Part shown: positions 51,461-60,092 of the stretch, one piece after another
How positions within the stretch are numbered: position 1 is the stretch's first letter
Layout: each line of letters begins with the position of its first letter
Source: Lachnospiraceae bacterium NE2001
GTDB lineage: Bacteria; Bacillota; Clostridia; Lachnospirales; Lachnospiraceae
DNA: 64,000 nt
Assembly: GCA_900110635.1 (NCBI GenBank)
Contig: FOEK01000012.1
Location: 1 to 64,000, forward strand
Reading direction: 5' to 3'
Translations under genes and position numbers: made by a program
The notes under the pieces: generated by a model
The model's database searches: none
Told to the model about the DNA's origin: nothing
What the model saw: the letters and a program-made list of their open reading frames with translations, nothing else

Positions 51461-52604
51461 CAGCTAAACTCTCCAATCTTTGTCCTTCAGGCTCTATCTG
51501 TCTCGACACACCAAGCAGCATTCCCATTTCAAGCATCAGGAACACTATGGATGTACCACCATAACTGATAAATGGTAATGTTACACCTGTGTTTGGCATA
51601 AGGTTAGTAACAACGCACATATTTATGATAACCTGAACAGATATATGTATAATGATCCCGCATACAATGAAGCTGCCGTATCTGTCCGGCGCTCCCTCTG
51701 CGATAAACTTACATCGCCATATCAGAAGCAGGAATACAAGGATAAGCGCAGCTGCACCAACGATTCCAAGCTCCTCACAGATAACTGAAAATATCATATC
51801 ATTCTGGGCCTCAGGAATATTTCCCATCTTCTGTATACTCTGGCCAAGGCCACGTCCAAAGATTCCTCCTGACGCTATAGCATAAAGGCCCTGCATTGTC
51901 TGGTAACCCTTCTCAGTAGCTTCAGGATTGAGCCAGGTTGTGATACGGTCGCCTCGGTATCCACGACCGAAGACCATGAGGAGAATACCTCCTATTCCAG
52001 CAGGAATAAACGCCAGAAGATAGATCAGCTTTGGGGTGGATATGATCCATATCCCACCAGCTATAGCCGCACATATAAGAGCCGTGCTCATGTTCTCTAT
52101 GGCGATAAATACTATAAGGACCAAAACCGGTGCAAACAGATTGATAGTACCCTTCAGCGTGCGCATAAGCTCTGGCTTTTCCGCACACATATAAGCCATG
52201 TAGAGGATAATGATCATCTTTGCAATCTCTGATGGCTGGAAACGAAATGCACCCATCTGGATCCATCTGGATGAACCATTTACGCTAACACCCTTGATCA
52301 GAACCACAAGCAGAAGAACAAGCTCGATCAGCATTAGTATAATGGTAAAACGCTTTAGTCTCTGATAACGTATCTTGGATACAAATATCATACCTATAAA
52401 TCCCAAACTAGCGAACAGAAGCTGGAAATTAAGGAAATGCACCCTGTTGCCGTAGAGCCTGTAAGAAACAAATGAGCTGGAACTGTATATCATAATGAAT
52501 CCAAAGAAGGATAGAAATACAATATAAAAAAGTGTAGGGTAATCAAAATAAGTGCCCTTAACTATCCACTTCTTTATAAACTTGTCCAGCCTGCTTGTTG
52601 CCAT
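51450..52604 (-). CDS. ftsW: FtsW/SpoVE-type peptidoglycan polymerase
   Basis: A SEDS-family glycosyltransferase with about ten membrane segments. Motifs include GSSRWIQMGAFRFQPSEIAKM and FISYGGTSIVFLMLEMGMLL, and the catalytic Asp region RITTWLNPEA. Place next to murD and ftsI points to septal rather than elongation synthesis. It starts one base after the murD stop. Confidence 0.93.
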   Translation of the reverse strand: MATSRLDKFIKKWIVKGTYFDYPTLFYIVFLSFFGFIMIYSSSSFVSYRLYGNRVHFLNFQLLFASLGFIGMIFVSKIRYQRLKRFTIILMLIELVLLLVVLIKGVSVNGSSRWIQMGAFRFQPSEIAKMIIILYMAYMCAEKPELMRTLKGTINLFAPVLVLIVFIAIENMSTALICAAIAGGIWIISTPKLIYLLAFIPAGIGGILLMVFGRGYRGDRITTWLNPEATEKGYQTMQGLYAIASGGIFGRGLGQSIQKMGNIPEAQNDMIFSVICEELGIVGAAALILVFLLLIWRCKFIAEGAPDRYGSFIVCGIIIHISVQVIINMCVVTNLMPNTGVTLPFISYGGTSIVFLMLEMGMLLGVSRQIEPEGQRLESLADED

Positions 52605-52605
52605 T

Positions 52606-54009
52606 TTACTTTTCCTCTAATCCGTTAACATATACCTTGAAGAGAGTTCCTCTCTCCTCATAGCTTTTGAACATATCCCAGCTTGCACAAGCTGGTGACA
52701 GGAGAACACTCTCTCCTGGCTTTGCGTGGGAATAGCAGTAATCAACTGCCTCCTTCAGGCTTCCCACACGTACTATCTCGTTAAAACCGTGGGACTTGCA
52801 GCATCGTTCTATCTTATCAGCAGTTGCACCAAGAAGCACCAGAACTCTTACCTTACCTGGAAATGTTTCTACCCATTCATCGTAGTCAGACTCCTTATCA
52901 TAGCCTCCTCCGATAAGGATCGTAGTTGAACGCATAGCCTGAACCGCCTTTATAGCCGCATCCGGGTTAGTTCCCTTGGAATCATTGTAGTACTTTACGC
53001 CAGCTATCTCTCTTACAAACTCGATCCTATGTTCAACACCGTTAAATGAATAGATAGTGTCTCTAATTATCTCAGTAGGAATATCCATATAGTAAGCGAT
53101 CAAAGTTGCTGCCAGAACATTCTCAAGATTGTGAATGCCCAGTATCTTTATCTTATCCACGTCCAGGATGTATTGCTCACCCTCCACATCCCAGCTTTTT
53201 ATATATATCTTTCCATCACGTACATAGGCACCCTCTTCCAGTTCTGTCTCGTGACTGAAATATACCTTATGCACATTTGTTATCTTCTCAGTACGTTCCC
53301 TTGTCTCAGCATCATCGTAATTAATAACCAGATAGTCTTCTTCAGTCTGATTTTCAGCAATACGAAGCTTAGCATCATAGTAATTATCAAGGGTATAATG
53401 TCTGTTAAGATGATCTGGAGTAAGATTCAATATAGCTGATACATGAGGTCTAAAGGTATGGATTGTTTCCAGCTGGAATGAGCTGACCTCCAGTGCCACC
53501 AGAGATCTGTCGTCAGTCATATCAGCCAGCTTTGTAAATGGAAGTCCTATATTTCCAACTACAATAGAGTTCTCTCTATAGTTGTTGAAGATTTCTCCCA
53601 CAAGAGATGTGGTAGTTGTCTTTCCGTTTGTTCCAGTAATGGCTGCTATGATTCCATTATTAAAATAGTATGCAAGCTCTATCTCTCCCCAGATTGGGAT
53701 ACCCTTTTCTCTAACTTTATTTACAAAAGGAGCATCAACAGGAATACCAGGACTTATTACAAAGAGATCTGCCTCTTCCAGCAAGTCGTCTGTCAGTTCT
53801 CCCAGAACAACCTTAAAGTTTTCGGCTGTAGGAAAGTTTGCAAGAAGTTCTTCTTTATCCAGAGACTCATTTCCATCATAAAGAATTACGTCTACGCCAT
53901 TTCTTATAAGAAGTCCTGAGGAGGCAAGGCCGCTTCGACCTGCACCTGCTACTATGACCTTCTTTCCTGTTATATCTAAACCATCAGTGACTAGTTTTTC
54001 TGTTACCAT
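52606..54009 (-). CDS. murD: UDP-N-acetylmuramoylalanine-D-glutamate ligase
   Basis: It adds D-glutamate to the peptidoglycan precursor. The ATP loop GTNGKTTTTSL lies at 126-136; LNLTPDHLNRH and YNDSKGTNPDAAIKAVQ are Mur-ligase marks, and LLSPACASWDMFKSYEERG is specific for MurD. Length 467 is typical. Confidence 0.96.
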   Translation of the reverse strand: MVTEKLVTDGLDITGKKVIVAGAGRSGLASSGLLIRNGVDVILYDGNESLDKEELLANFPTAENFKVVLGELTDDLLEEADLFVISPGIPVDAPFVNKVREKGIPIWGEIELAYYFNNGIIAAITGTNGKTTTTSLVGEIFNNYRENSIVVGNIGLPFTKLADMTDDRSLVALEVSSFQLETIHTFRPHVSAILNLTPDHLNRHYTLDNYYDAKLRIAENQTEEDYLVINYDDAETRERTEKITNVHKVYFSHETELEEGAYVRDGKIYIKSWDVEGEQYILDVDKIKILGIHNLENVLAATLIAYYMDIPTEIIRDTIYSFNGVEHRIEFVREIAGVKYYNDSKGTNPDAAIKAVQAMRSTTILIGGGYDKESDYDEWVETFPGKVRVLVLLGATADKIERCCKSHGFNEIVRVGSLKEAVDYCYSHAKPGESVLLSPACASWDMFKSYEERGTLFKVYVNGLEEK

Positions 54010-54070
54010 TACTTACTACCATATCCTTTCATCTGTATGAGAGACACCTCACTATAACACCTAAAGGCTG

Positions 54071-56134
54071 TTAGTCACCCGTGCCTGCTGTTCCGTCACC
54101 CGTAGCACCGTCGGTGCCTTCAGTATTATCGGTGTTTTCTTCAGTTACAGCCTCGGTAGGCGCCTCAGTCGCATTCTGCTCAGGTGTGGAGCCTGCCACG
54201 CTTATTGCTGGCGCAGCACCTTCAAATACAGGTGTTGCCACCTCATCGCCAACTGCATCTCCCTCAGCCACTGCCTCTCCTGTCCTGTAGATATTCATAT
54301 AAGGCAGGAGCTCTTCAGCGATCTTGTTAAAAAGAAGTGTTCCTGCTGCTGAAGAAGCCTGATCATCAGCACCCGGCTCATCAACAACACAGTAAATCAT
54401 AACCTGAGGATCACTAACAGGGGCAAATCCTATAAATGACAGAATATACTTTCCATTTCCTCTAGGAAGCTTCTCGGCTGTACCAGTCTTTCCGCCGATC
54501 TCGTAGCCCTCGATCATGGCCTTTTTACCAGTACCGTGTTCAACAACCTCCTGAAGTATGAGTTTCATTTCATCAGAGGTCTCTTCAGAGATTGTTCTAC
54601 GAACAAGAATCTTGTCATAGTTCTTGACCAGGTTTCCATCCGCATCAAGCACCTGCTTAACAACGTGAGGCTGATAATAATATCCGCCATTAATAACAGA
54701 GCAAAATGCTGTTCCCAGCTGCATCATCGTTACAGTAACGCCCTGTCCAAAGCTTGATGTAGCAAGCTCAACCGGGTTAAGTGTGTCCTGATGATAAACC
54801 ATGGTATAGAGGTCATCCTCACTGGCCTCACCAGATATATCTATATTGGTCTTCTGTCCAAAACCGAACAGAACCTGATATTTGTCAAATGTAGAAGATC
54901 CCTCAAGTGCAGCGATCTGCATCAGGCAGTCGTTGCAGGAATACTCCAGTGCCTGTGGAACTGTCAGCATACCATGACCATACACGTTATGACATTTGAT
55001 ATCCCAGTCAGCCACGTGCTGAATACCGTCACAGTAGAACTCCTCATCACCTGTAATGACTCCATCCTCAAGGGCACCTGAGATGGTAAAAGGTTTAAAT
55101 GTGGAGCCTGGCTCGAAGGAATCACTTATTACGAAGTTACGCCATACGTTGTTAAGTGTCTCAACCTTCTCCTCGTCAGTCATTGTCTTAACGAGAGCCT
55201 TATATTCTTCATCAGACAGCTTCTCATCCTTAGTTTCAAATTGATACTTACAGCTGTCCATGGAGTAAGCGTTGTTTGGATTGAACTGATGTGAATTGTA
55301 AAGAGCCAGTATCTCACAGTTCTTTGGATTCATTACAAGAACCGATATATTCTTTGCTCCCATTTCCTTCATGAACTCTTCACATTTTACCTGAACAATT
55401 CTCTGTGTCTCGCTATCGATGGTGGTCACAAGGCTGTTGCCGTTTACAGGCTGTTCAACCTCTCTCTGAAGGTTATAGTCCTCTCCCAGATAAGAGTATT
55501 TTCTTCCGTTCTGGCCGTTGAGATATGAGTTATAGCTTCCTTCAATTCCGCCGATACCCTCATTTCCACTTACAACGAAACCAAGCATATGACAGGCAAG
55601 TTCGTTGTTTGGATAAGTTCTCTTGTACTCCTCTTCCAGTCTTATACCCACAACATCTGTAAGATTTCCAGCACGTTCATCAGCGAGATACTCCTTTACA
55701 TCATCGTAGGTCAGTTTCTTTCTGATAACCTCGTACCAGGATTCTGTATTTTCCAGATAGGTAGCTGCCTCCTCGGCAGATACGCTGAAGTACTTGTCCA
55801 GTGCCTTGAGAGTGGCCTTCTTTTTCTTTTCGAACTTAAGTATATTCTTTGGCTCGATTACCACGTTGTACACCATGGTGCTTGTAGCAAGAACCGAACC
55901 ATTACAGTCATAGATATCGCCGCGTTTATAAGGAACCACGATACTCTCATAGCCCTTCTGACTAAGAATTCGGTCCGTGTATTCCTCGCCATACCTTACG
56001 TTGTAATAAATAATAGCGCCAAATATAACCGCAAAAAATGCGCTGAATACTAAAAGCAAAACAAAAAGACGCGTACGCATCCTCTTGACCATTACTCTTC
56101 TCTTTTTCTTTTTTCGTCTCGTCATCTGTGCCAT
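54071..56134 (-). CDS. ftsI: Class B penicillin-binding protein (FtsI/PbpB type)
   Basis: The septal transpeptidase. After a very basic tail and one membrane segment (about 22-44) come the dimerisation domain and the transpeptidase domain with Ser344 in PGSTFKPF, YSCND (SxN box) and GGKTGTAE (KTG box). There is no PASTA repeat, unlike Bacillus SpoVD/PBP2B. The last ~65 residues are an Ala/Glu/Thr/Gly tail. The gene lies where mraY or murF would usually follow, but murD comes next. Confidence 0.94.
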   Translation of the reverse strand: MAQMTRRKKKKRRVMVKRMRTRLFVLLLVFSAFFAVIFGAIIYYNVRYGEEYTDRILSQKGYESIVVPYKRGDIYDCNGSVLATSTMVYNVVIEPKNILKFEKKKKATLKALDKYFSVSAEEAATYLENTESWYEVIRKKLTYDDVKEYLADERAGNLTDVVGIRLEEEYKRTYPNNELACHMLGFVVSGNEGIGGIEGSYNSYLNGQNGRKYSYLGEDYNLQREVEQPVNGNSLVTTIDSETQRIVQVKCEEFMKEMGAKNISVLVMNPKNCEILALYNSHQFNPNNAYSMDSCKYQFETKDEKLSDEEYKALVKTMTDEEKVETLNNVWRNFVISDSFEPGSTFKPFTISGALEDGVITGDEEFYCDGIQHVADWDIKCHNVYGHGMLTVPQALEYSCNDCLMQIAALEGSSTFDKYQVLFGFGQKTNIDISGEASEDDLYTMVYHQDTLNPVELATSSFGQGVTVTMMQLGTAFCSVINGGYYYQPHVVKQVLDADGNLVKNYDKILVRRTISEETSDEMKLILQEVVEHGTGKKAMIEGYEIGGKTGTAEKLPRGNGKYILSFIGFAPVSDPQVMIYCVVDEPGADDQASSAAGTLLFNKIAEELLPYMNIYRTGEAVAEGDAVGDEVATPVFEGAAPAISVAGSTPEQNATEAPTEAVTEENTDNTEGTDGATGDGTAGTGD

Positions 56135-56169
56135 TTTATCTTCTCGAATAAAAACGCCAAAAGACTGCC

Positions 56170-56685
56170 TTAGTCAGCAGTCTTTGGAACGTCGCCATAT
56201 TGTTTTACATAGTCACCCTGTTCATTCTCGTAGTATATAATCGAACCATTTTCCGAGTATACCATACCTAGCTCACCAGTTGCAATATTATATACATCTT
56301 CAAGAGAATACATACTGTTCAGCTTATTCTCATAAGCTGTGTTATCAGCCTCTATATCCTGAATCTCTTCCTGCAGGGACTCTATTTTTCTCTCTTTGTT
56401 TTCAACGCTTCCTTGAACCGTTAGCATTATAACACAAGATAGGATAACCATCACTAACATTAATGCTAACACCAGCGTATATCTCAGATCAAATCCCAGA
56501 GAATTTTCAGCCTTGATAGCTGATTTCTTAAATGTTTTTCTCCCTCTTCTTCTGCTTGGTGCCGGTCTTTCCTGTCGTCTTGGAACCGCTACGGTTTTTC
56601 TGACAGCTCCGCCCTCTTCATAATACAGTTCTCTTGCTCTACTTGCCATATCTTCCCCTAACCGAGATTCTTCAAGTCTTTTCAT
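56170..56685 (-). CDS. ftsL: FtsL-like division protein
   Basis: A single membrane segment (about 72-92, LVLALMLVMVILSCVIMLTV) is followed by a coiled coil (KERKIESLQEEIQDIEADNT) and a short end. The basic N-terminal tail of ~70 residues is long for FtsL. Position between rsmH and ftsI supports the call. The start could be ATG at 56649 (MASRARELYY), preceded by GGGGAAG, rather than 56685 whose ribosome site is too close. Confidence 0.85.
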   Translation of the reverse strand: MKRLEESRLGEDMASRARELYYEEGGAVRKTVAVPRRQERPAPSRRRGRKTFKKSAIKAENSLGFDLRYTLVLALMLVMVILSCVIMLTVQGSVENKERKIESLQEEIQDIEADNTAYENKLNSMYSLEDVYNIATGELGMVYSENGSIIYYENEQGDYVKQYGDVPKTAD

Positions 56686-56729
56686 CTCCTCTGGTTATAT
56701 CCAGAGTCTGGTTAGAAGAATCTTCCTGT

Positions 56730-57662
56730 CTATATTTTTTCAAACACCCTTAGTTTTGCACTACTGCTTCTTGGATTTCTTTCCAGTTCCTCAGCCGAAG
56801 CAACTATAGGTTTTCTTGTTACTACTCTGCCCTTTGATTTCCTGCCACAGGTACATACCGGGAACTCCGGCGGGCAAATGCACGGTGACTCAGCCGTTCT
56901 AAAGGCTGTCTTTACAATCCTATCCTCTAAAGAGTGAAAAGTAATGATAGCCAGTCTTCCTTTCGGAGCCAGGATATCAATCATTTCTGTTAAGCTATCC
57001 TCAAGAACCGTAAGCTCTCGGTTCAGTTCAATACGAATAGCCTGATAGGTCTTCTTGCAAGGATTACCGCCCTGTCGTCTTGCAGCTGCAGGAATCGATG
57101 CTTTGATGATCTCATTTAATTCAAATGTAGTTGTGATGGGTTTTTCACTTCTTGAGCTTATTATGTTTTTCGCTATTCTAGCGGCAAACTTTTCTTCACC
57201 ATAGTCGCTAATGATCCTTCTGAGATCCGACTCTGAGTAATCATTCAGGATATCTCTTGCAGTGTAATCACTGTCCTGATCCATCCTCATATCCAGTGGG
57301 GCATCTTCCCTATAGGAGAAGCCTCTGTCTTTATTATCAAACTGGTAAGATGAAACCCCCAGATCCAGGAGGATTCCATCCACACTGTCTATTCCTCTTT
57401 CTTTTAGCAGCTGTTTCATATTTACGTAGTTACTATGAATCAGCTCAACATTCTGAAAATCTTTTAATCTTTCACTAGATGCTTTCAGTGCATCTCTGTC
57501 CTGATCTATACCAACAAGCTTTCCCTTGTCAGATAGTCTTTTAACTATTTCATATGAATGTCCGGCACCGCCAAGGGTTCCGTCAACATATATCCCATCT
57601 GGTTTTATATCCAGGCCCTCTAAGACCTCATTTAGCATTATTGATATATGCTTAAATTCCAT
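56730..57662 (-). CDS. rsmH: 16S rRNA (cytosine-1402-N4)-methyltransferase
   Basis: A Rossmann-fold methyltransferase using S-adenosylmethionine. [10 protein letters not shown] binds the cofactor; [38 protein letters not shown] and [14 protein letters not shown] are family marks. Length 310 is typical. GGAGA stands before the ATG. It follows mraZ by 25 bases. Confidence 0.97.
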   Translation of the reverse strand: MEFKHISIMLNEVLEGLDIKPDGIYVDGTLGGAGHSYEIVKRLSDKGKLVGIDQDRDALKASSERLKDFQNVELIHSNYVNMKQLLKERGIDSVDGILLDLGVSSYQFDNKDRGFSYREDAPLDMRMDQDSDYTARDILNDYSESDLRRIISDYGEEKFAARIAKNIISSRSEKPITTTFELNEIIKASIPAAARRQGGNPCKKTYQAIRIELNRELTVLEDSLTEMIDILAPKGRLAIITFHSLEDRIVKTAFRTAESPCICPPEFPVCTCGRKSKGRVVTRKPIVASAEELERNPRSSSAKLRVFEKI

Positions 57663-57686
57663 CTAATCTTCTCCGAGAGAATGCTA

Positions 57687-58133
57687 TTAAAAGTTGAGAC
57701 CATATTCTTCAATCAGGTCGCTGACAACGCTATCCTCTTCCATATCAGCGAACATTTCTTCGTAACGTTTCTTATCCCAAACTTCAGCCTTTTCCCCACT
57801 TCCTACCACTACAACCTCTTTGGTGATACCAGCGTGCTGTCTGAGTGATGGAGGAATTATGATTCTTCCCTGGGAATCCAGTTCACAGGTTGAAGCCTTA
57901 GATGTGAAATACCTAAAAAGCTTTCTTCCTTTAGGTGTGCTTGTAGGAATCGTTTCTGCCATCCTTGTAATAACCTCATCCCACTTCTCTGAAGAATAAA
58001 TCCTAAGACATCCATCAGGATCAATGGATATAACAACAACCGAACCAAGTATATCTCTGAACTTTGCTGGAACACTTAGTCTTCCCTTAGCATCTACATT
58101 ATGAAAATATTCACCAAACATGCTAAGTGCCAC
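57687..58133 (-). CDS. mraZ: Transcriptional regulator MraZ
   Basis: First gene of the division cluster. It has two AbrB-like half-domains with the DxxGR motifs (NVDAKGRLSVPAKFRDIL and DSQGRIIIPPSLRQHAGI). The start is a GTG at 58133 with GGAGG 11 bases upstream; an in-frame ATG four codons later is too far from that site. MraZ usually represses its own operon. Confidence 0.96.
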   Translation of the reverse strand: MALSMFGEYFHNVDAKGRLSVPAKFRDILGSVVVISIDPDGCLRIYSSEKWDEVITRMAETIPTSTPKGRKLFRYFTSKASTCELDSQGRIIIPPSLRQHAGITKEVVVVGSGEKAEVWDKKRYEEMFADMEEDSVVSDLIEEYGLNF

Positions 58134-58306
58134 GACTCTATGTTCCTCCTTCCCGCGTTGTTGATAACTTTGTGGATTATGTTGATATTCCCCACTTTAT
58201 GGGTTTTTTTGACCTAAATTGACACAATTTCCCACATACACGTCAATATTACCCCACCAGAGGGCAAATTGCAAGTTTTTTTTCTGAAAAAGCGCTAAAA
58301 TTAGCC
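58134..58306 (-). promoter_or_regulatory. Leader and promoter region of the division cluster
   Basis: GTGGG boxes, the half-site bound by MraZ, occur three times upstream on the minus strand, but their spacing (22 and 40 bases) is not the 10-base spacing known from E. coli. Two DnaA-box-like 9-mers, TAATCCACA and TTATCAACA, each one mismatch from TTATNCACA, lie 12 bases apart just before mraZ. No gene is seen. Confidence 0.4.
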
Positions 58307-58342
58307 AAAAAAAGAGCCCCCACGACTTCCAGTCGCAGGAGC
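58307..58342 (-). terminator. Intrinsic terminator after lgt
   Basis: On the minus strand AGCTCCTGCGACT pairs with AGTCGTGGGGGCT (one mismatch) around GGA, then TCTTTTTTT. It stands about 175 bases after the lgt stop, beyond the repeat at 58408. Confidence 0.88.
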
Positions 58343-58407
58343 TTTTCCACTTCTAAATACAAAATATTCTGTTATTTATATCACATATATACCATATATG
58401 GTGTTTT

Positions 58408-58516
58408 ATGTGCAATGGGGTCTGACTTCCTTCGCTCACGCTCAGGCGCTAAAAGCATGTCTGCCATTGGCAGACAACGCGCCCACTGCACATAGGTCTG
58501 TCCCCAATTGCACATT
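58408..58516. repeat. Long GTGCAAT-type repeat, flavour B with 55-bp insert
   Basis: The second copy of the composite unit at 1725-1833: CTTCGCTCACGCTCAGGCGC and GTCTGCC...GGCAGAC recur inside TGTGCAATGGGG...CACTGCACATAGGT. It ends at the lgt stop codon. Confidence 0.9.
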
Positions 58517-59710
58517 TTAATCTTCGTCGTCGTATAAGTCTTCGTCCTCTTCGTCGTCAGAATCATCTGATTCTTCGTCATCGGACTTTTTATCTTGCAG
58601 TTTCTTTTTCAGGTCGGATTTGTTTTTCTTCTTTTCTTCCGATTTTTCTTCTGACTTTGCAGACTTCTCATCTTCAGTTTTTGAAGACTTCTTATCTTCC
58701 TGCTTTGAAGATTCCTTTTTAGCAGAAGTTTTCTCGTCAGAAGAATCCGAGTCACTATCATCTTCATCATCAGAATCGTCGGCTTTTGGTGGTATATAGT
58801 TTACCTTTGGAGTCTTGCCATTCTTTATATCGATCCGGTTTTTGATGATCACTCCTACAGCAAGAACTACACAGATAACCGCTACCAGTTGGCTGACTTT
58901 TAGCGGTCCAACCATCAGCGAATCAGATCTAAGGCCTTCAATCCAGAAACGGCCTATGCCGTAGCCTGCTACATAAAGCATCGCCAGTTCGCCGTCGAAT
59001 TTCTTTTTCTTCCTATATATAAGGAGGAAAATGAGTAAGGCCAGATTCCAGAGTCCTTCATAGAGGAAGGTAGGATGAACTGTTATACATCCGATACCAT
59101 TAACCTGTTCCTGATTGTTCAGCATTTCATCTGTAATTATGCCGTCACGCCTAAGAGCCTGAAGATAACTGCTTTTGAAATAATTAACAGGTATCGCCAT
59201 TCTGAGCAGGCCATTTGTATATCCACCAAAGCATTCTCTGTTGAAGAAATTACCCCAGCGTCCTACTATCTGAGCTGCCACAACACCCAGTGCTATGGAA
59301 TCACCAAAGAGCGGGAAGTTCAGTTTTCTCTTTCTCGCAAATATAAATCCAGCCAGCACTCCAGCAATAAGGCCGCCATATACAGCAAGGCCACCGTTAT
59401 GAATATTGATAACATCTATCAGTGTCTTTCCGATAGACTTGCCAGGCTGGAAGAATCTTTCATGGTTAAATATTACATAGTAGATTCTGGCTCCGAGAAT
59501 AGCCGGAATTACAAGCCACAGGAAGAAGTCCAGATAGTCCTCATCATTCTGTCCGGTACGCTGTGCTTCCTTCGACGCAATAAAGAGTGCCAGAATAAAA
59601 CCAGCGGTCACGCATATAGCATACATAGGAAGCTTTACATTTAATATTGTTATAGCGCTAAGAACCTTATCAAAGAGTATTCCCAGCCCTGGAAAATATA
59701 TACCCTGCAT
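58517..59710 (-). CDS. lgt: Prolipoprotein diacylglyceryl transferase with long acidic tail
   Basis: The membrane enzyme that adds diacylglycerol to lipoprotein Cys. Seven hydrophobic segments and the Lgt signature HNGGLAVYGGLIAG, with VVAAQIVGRWGNFFN and the HPTFLYEGLWN box. The family ends near residue 280; here about 110 more residues follow, nearly all Asp, Glu, Ser and Lys (DDSDDEDDSDSDSSDEK). The ribosome site AAAGGATAT is part of the tandem repeat upstream. The two lipoproteins in this window are potential substrates. Confidence 0.94.
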   Translation of the reverse strand: MQGIYFPGLGILFDKVLSAITILNVKLPMYAICVTAGFILALFIASKEAQRTGQNDEDYLDFFLWLVIPAILGARIYYVIFNHERFFQPGKSIGKTLIDVINIHNGGLAVYGGLIAGVLAGFIFARKRKLNFPLFGDSIALGVVAAQIVGRWGNFFNRECFGGYTNGLLRMAIPVNYFKSSYLQALRRDGIITDEMLNNQEQVNGIGCITVHPTFLYEGLWNLALLIFLLIYRKKKKFDGELAMLYVAGYGIGRFWIEGLRSDSLMVGPLKVSQLVAVICVVLAVGVIIKNRIDIKNGKTPKVNYIPPKADDSDDEDDSDSDSSDEKTSAKKESSKQEDKKSSKTEDEKSAKSEEKSEEKKKNKSDLKKKLQDKKSDDEESDDSDDEEDEDLYDDED

Positions 59711-59989
59711 ATTTATATCCTTTCATTTATATATATCAGTGCAATTGCTGAACCCGCTGCTTTGCAGCTCCTGTTCAGCAATATATCCTTTCATTTATAT
59801 ATATCAGTGCAATTGCTGAACCCGCTGCTTCGCAGCTCCTGTTCAGCAATATATCCTTTCATTTATATATATATCAGCGCAATTGCTGAACCCGCTGCTT
59901 CGCAGCTCCTGTTCAGCAATATATCCTTTCATTTATATATATCAGTGCAATTGCTGAACCCGCTGCTTCGCAGCTCCTGTTCAGCAATG
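59711..59989. repeat. Four tandem copies of the lgt translation-start leader, 68-70 bp period
   Basis: TTGCTGAACCCGCTGC starts at 59745, 59813, 59883 and 59951. Each unit has a nested palindrome (TTGCTGAAC/GTTCAGCAA around GCTGC/GCAGC) and, on the minus strand, ATAAATGAAAGGATAT, which holds the Shine-Dalgarno used by lgt. Each unit also opens a 23-codon frame from that ATG; at 68-bp spacing its TGA overlaps the ATG of the next unit (ATGA). Confidence 0.93.
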
Positions 59990-60075
59990 ATAGGGCTGTC
60001 GCCCTATATCAACAGAATAGATTATATATGCTTTCTCGCATAAATGCGAGCGCATATATAATCTATTCTGTTGAT
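59990..60075. repeat. Large perfect hairpins after ychF
   Basis: ATAGGGC/GCCCTAT (59990-60007) is followed by a 23-base perfect inverted repeat starting ATCAACAGAATAGATTATAT (60008-60030 with 60053-60075) that encloses CTCGCAT/ATGCGAG. It begins 18 bases from the ychF stop codon. There is no T run, so it may protect the 3' end rather than end transcription. Confidence 0.92.
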
Positions 60076-60092
60076 GCACTGCTTGTAGCCTT

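Noticed and set aside
58134-58306. Canonical MraZ operator
   Set aside because: GTGGG boxes exist but lack the regular 10-base spacing of known sites, so the claim is kept only as a weak note.
59762-60043. A 93-residue plus-strand frame with internal repeats
   Set aside because: It is only the translation of the tandem lgt-leader repeat and has no start site or conserved sequence.
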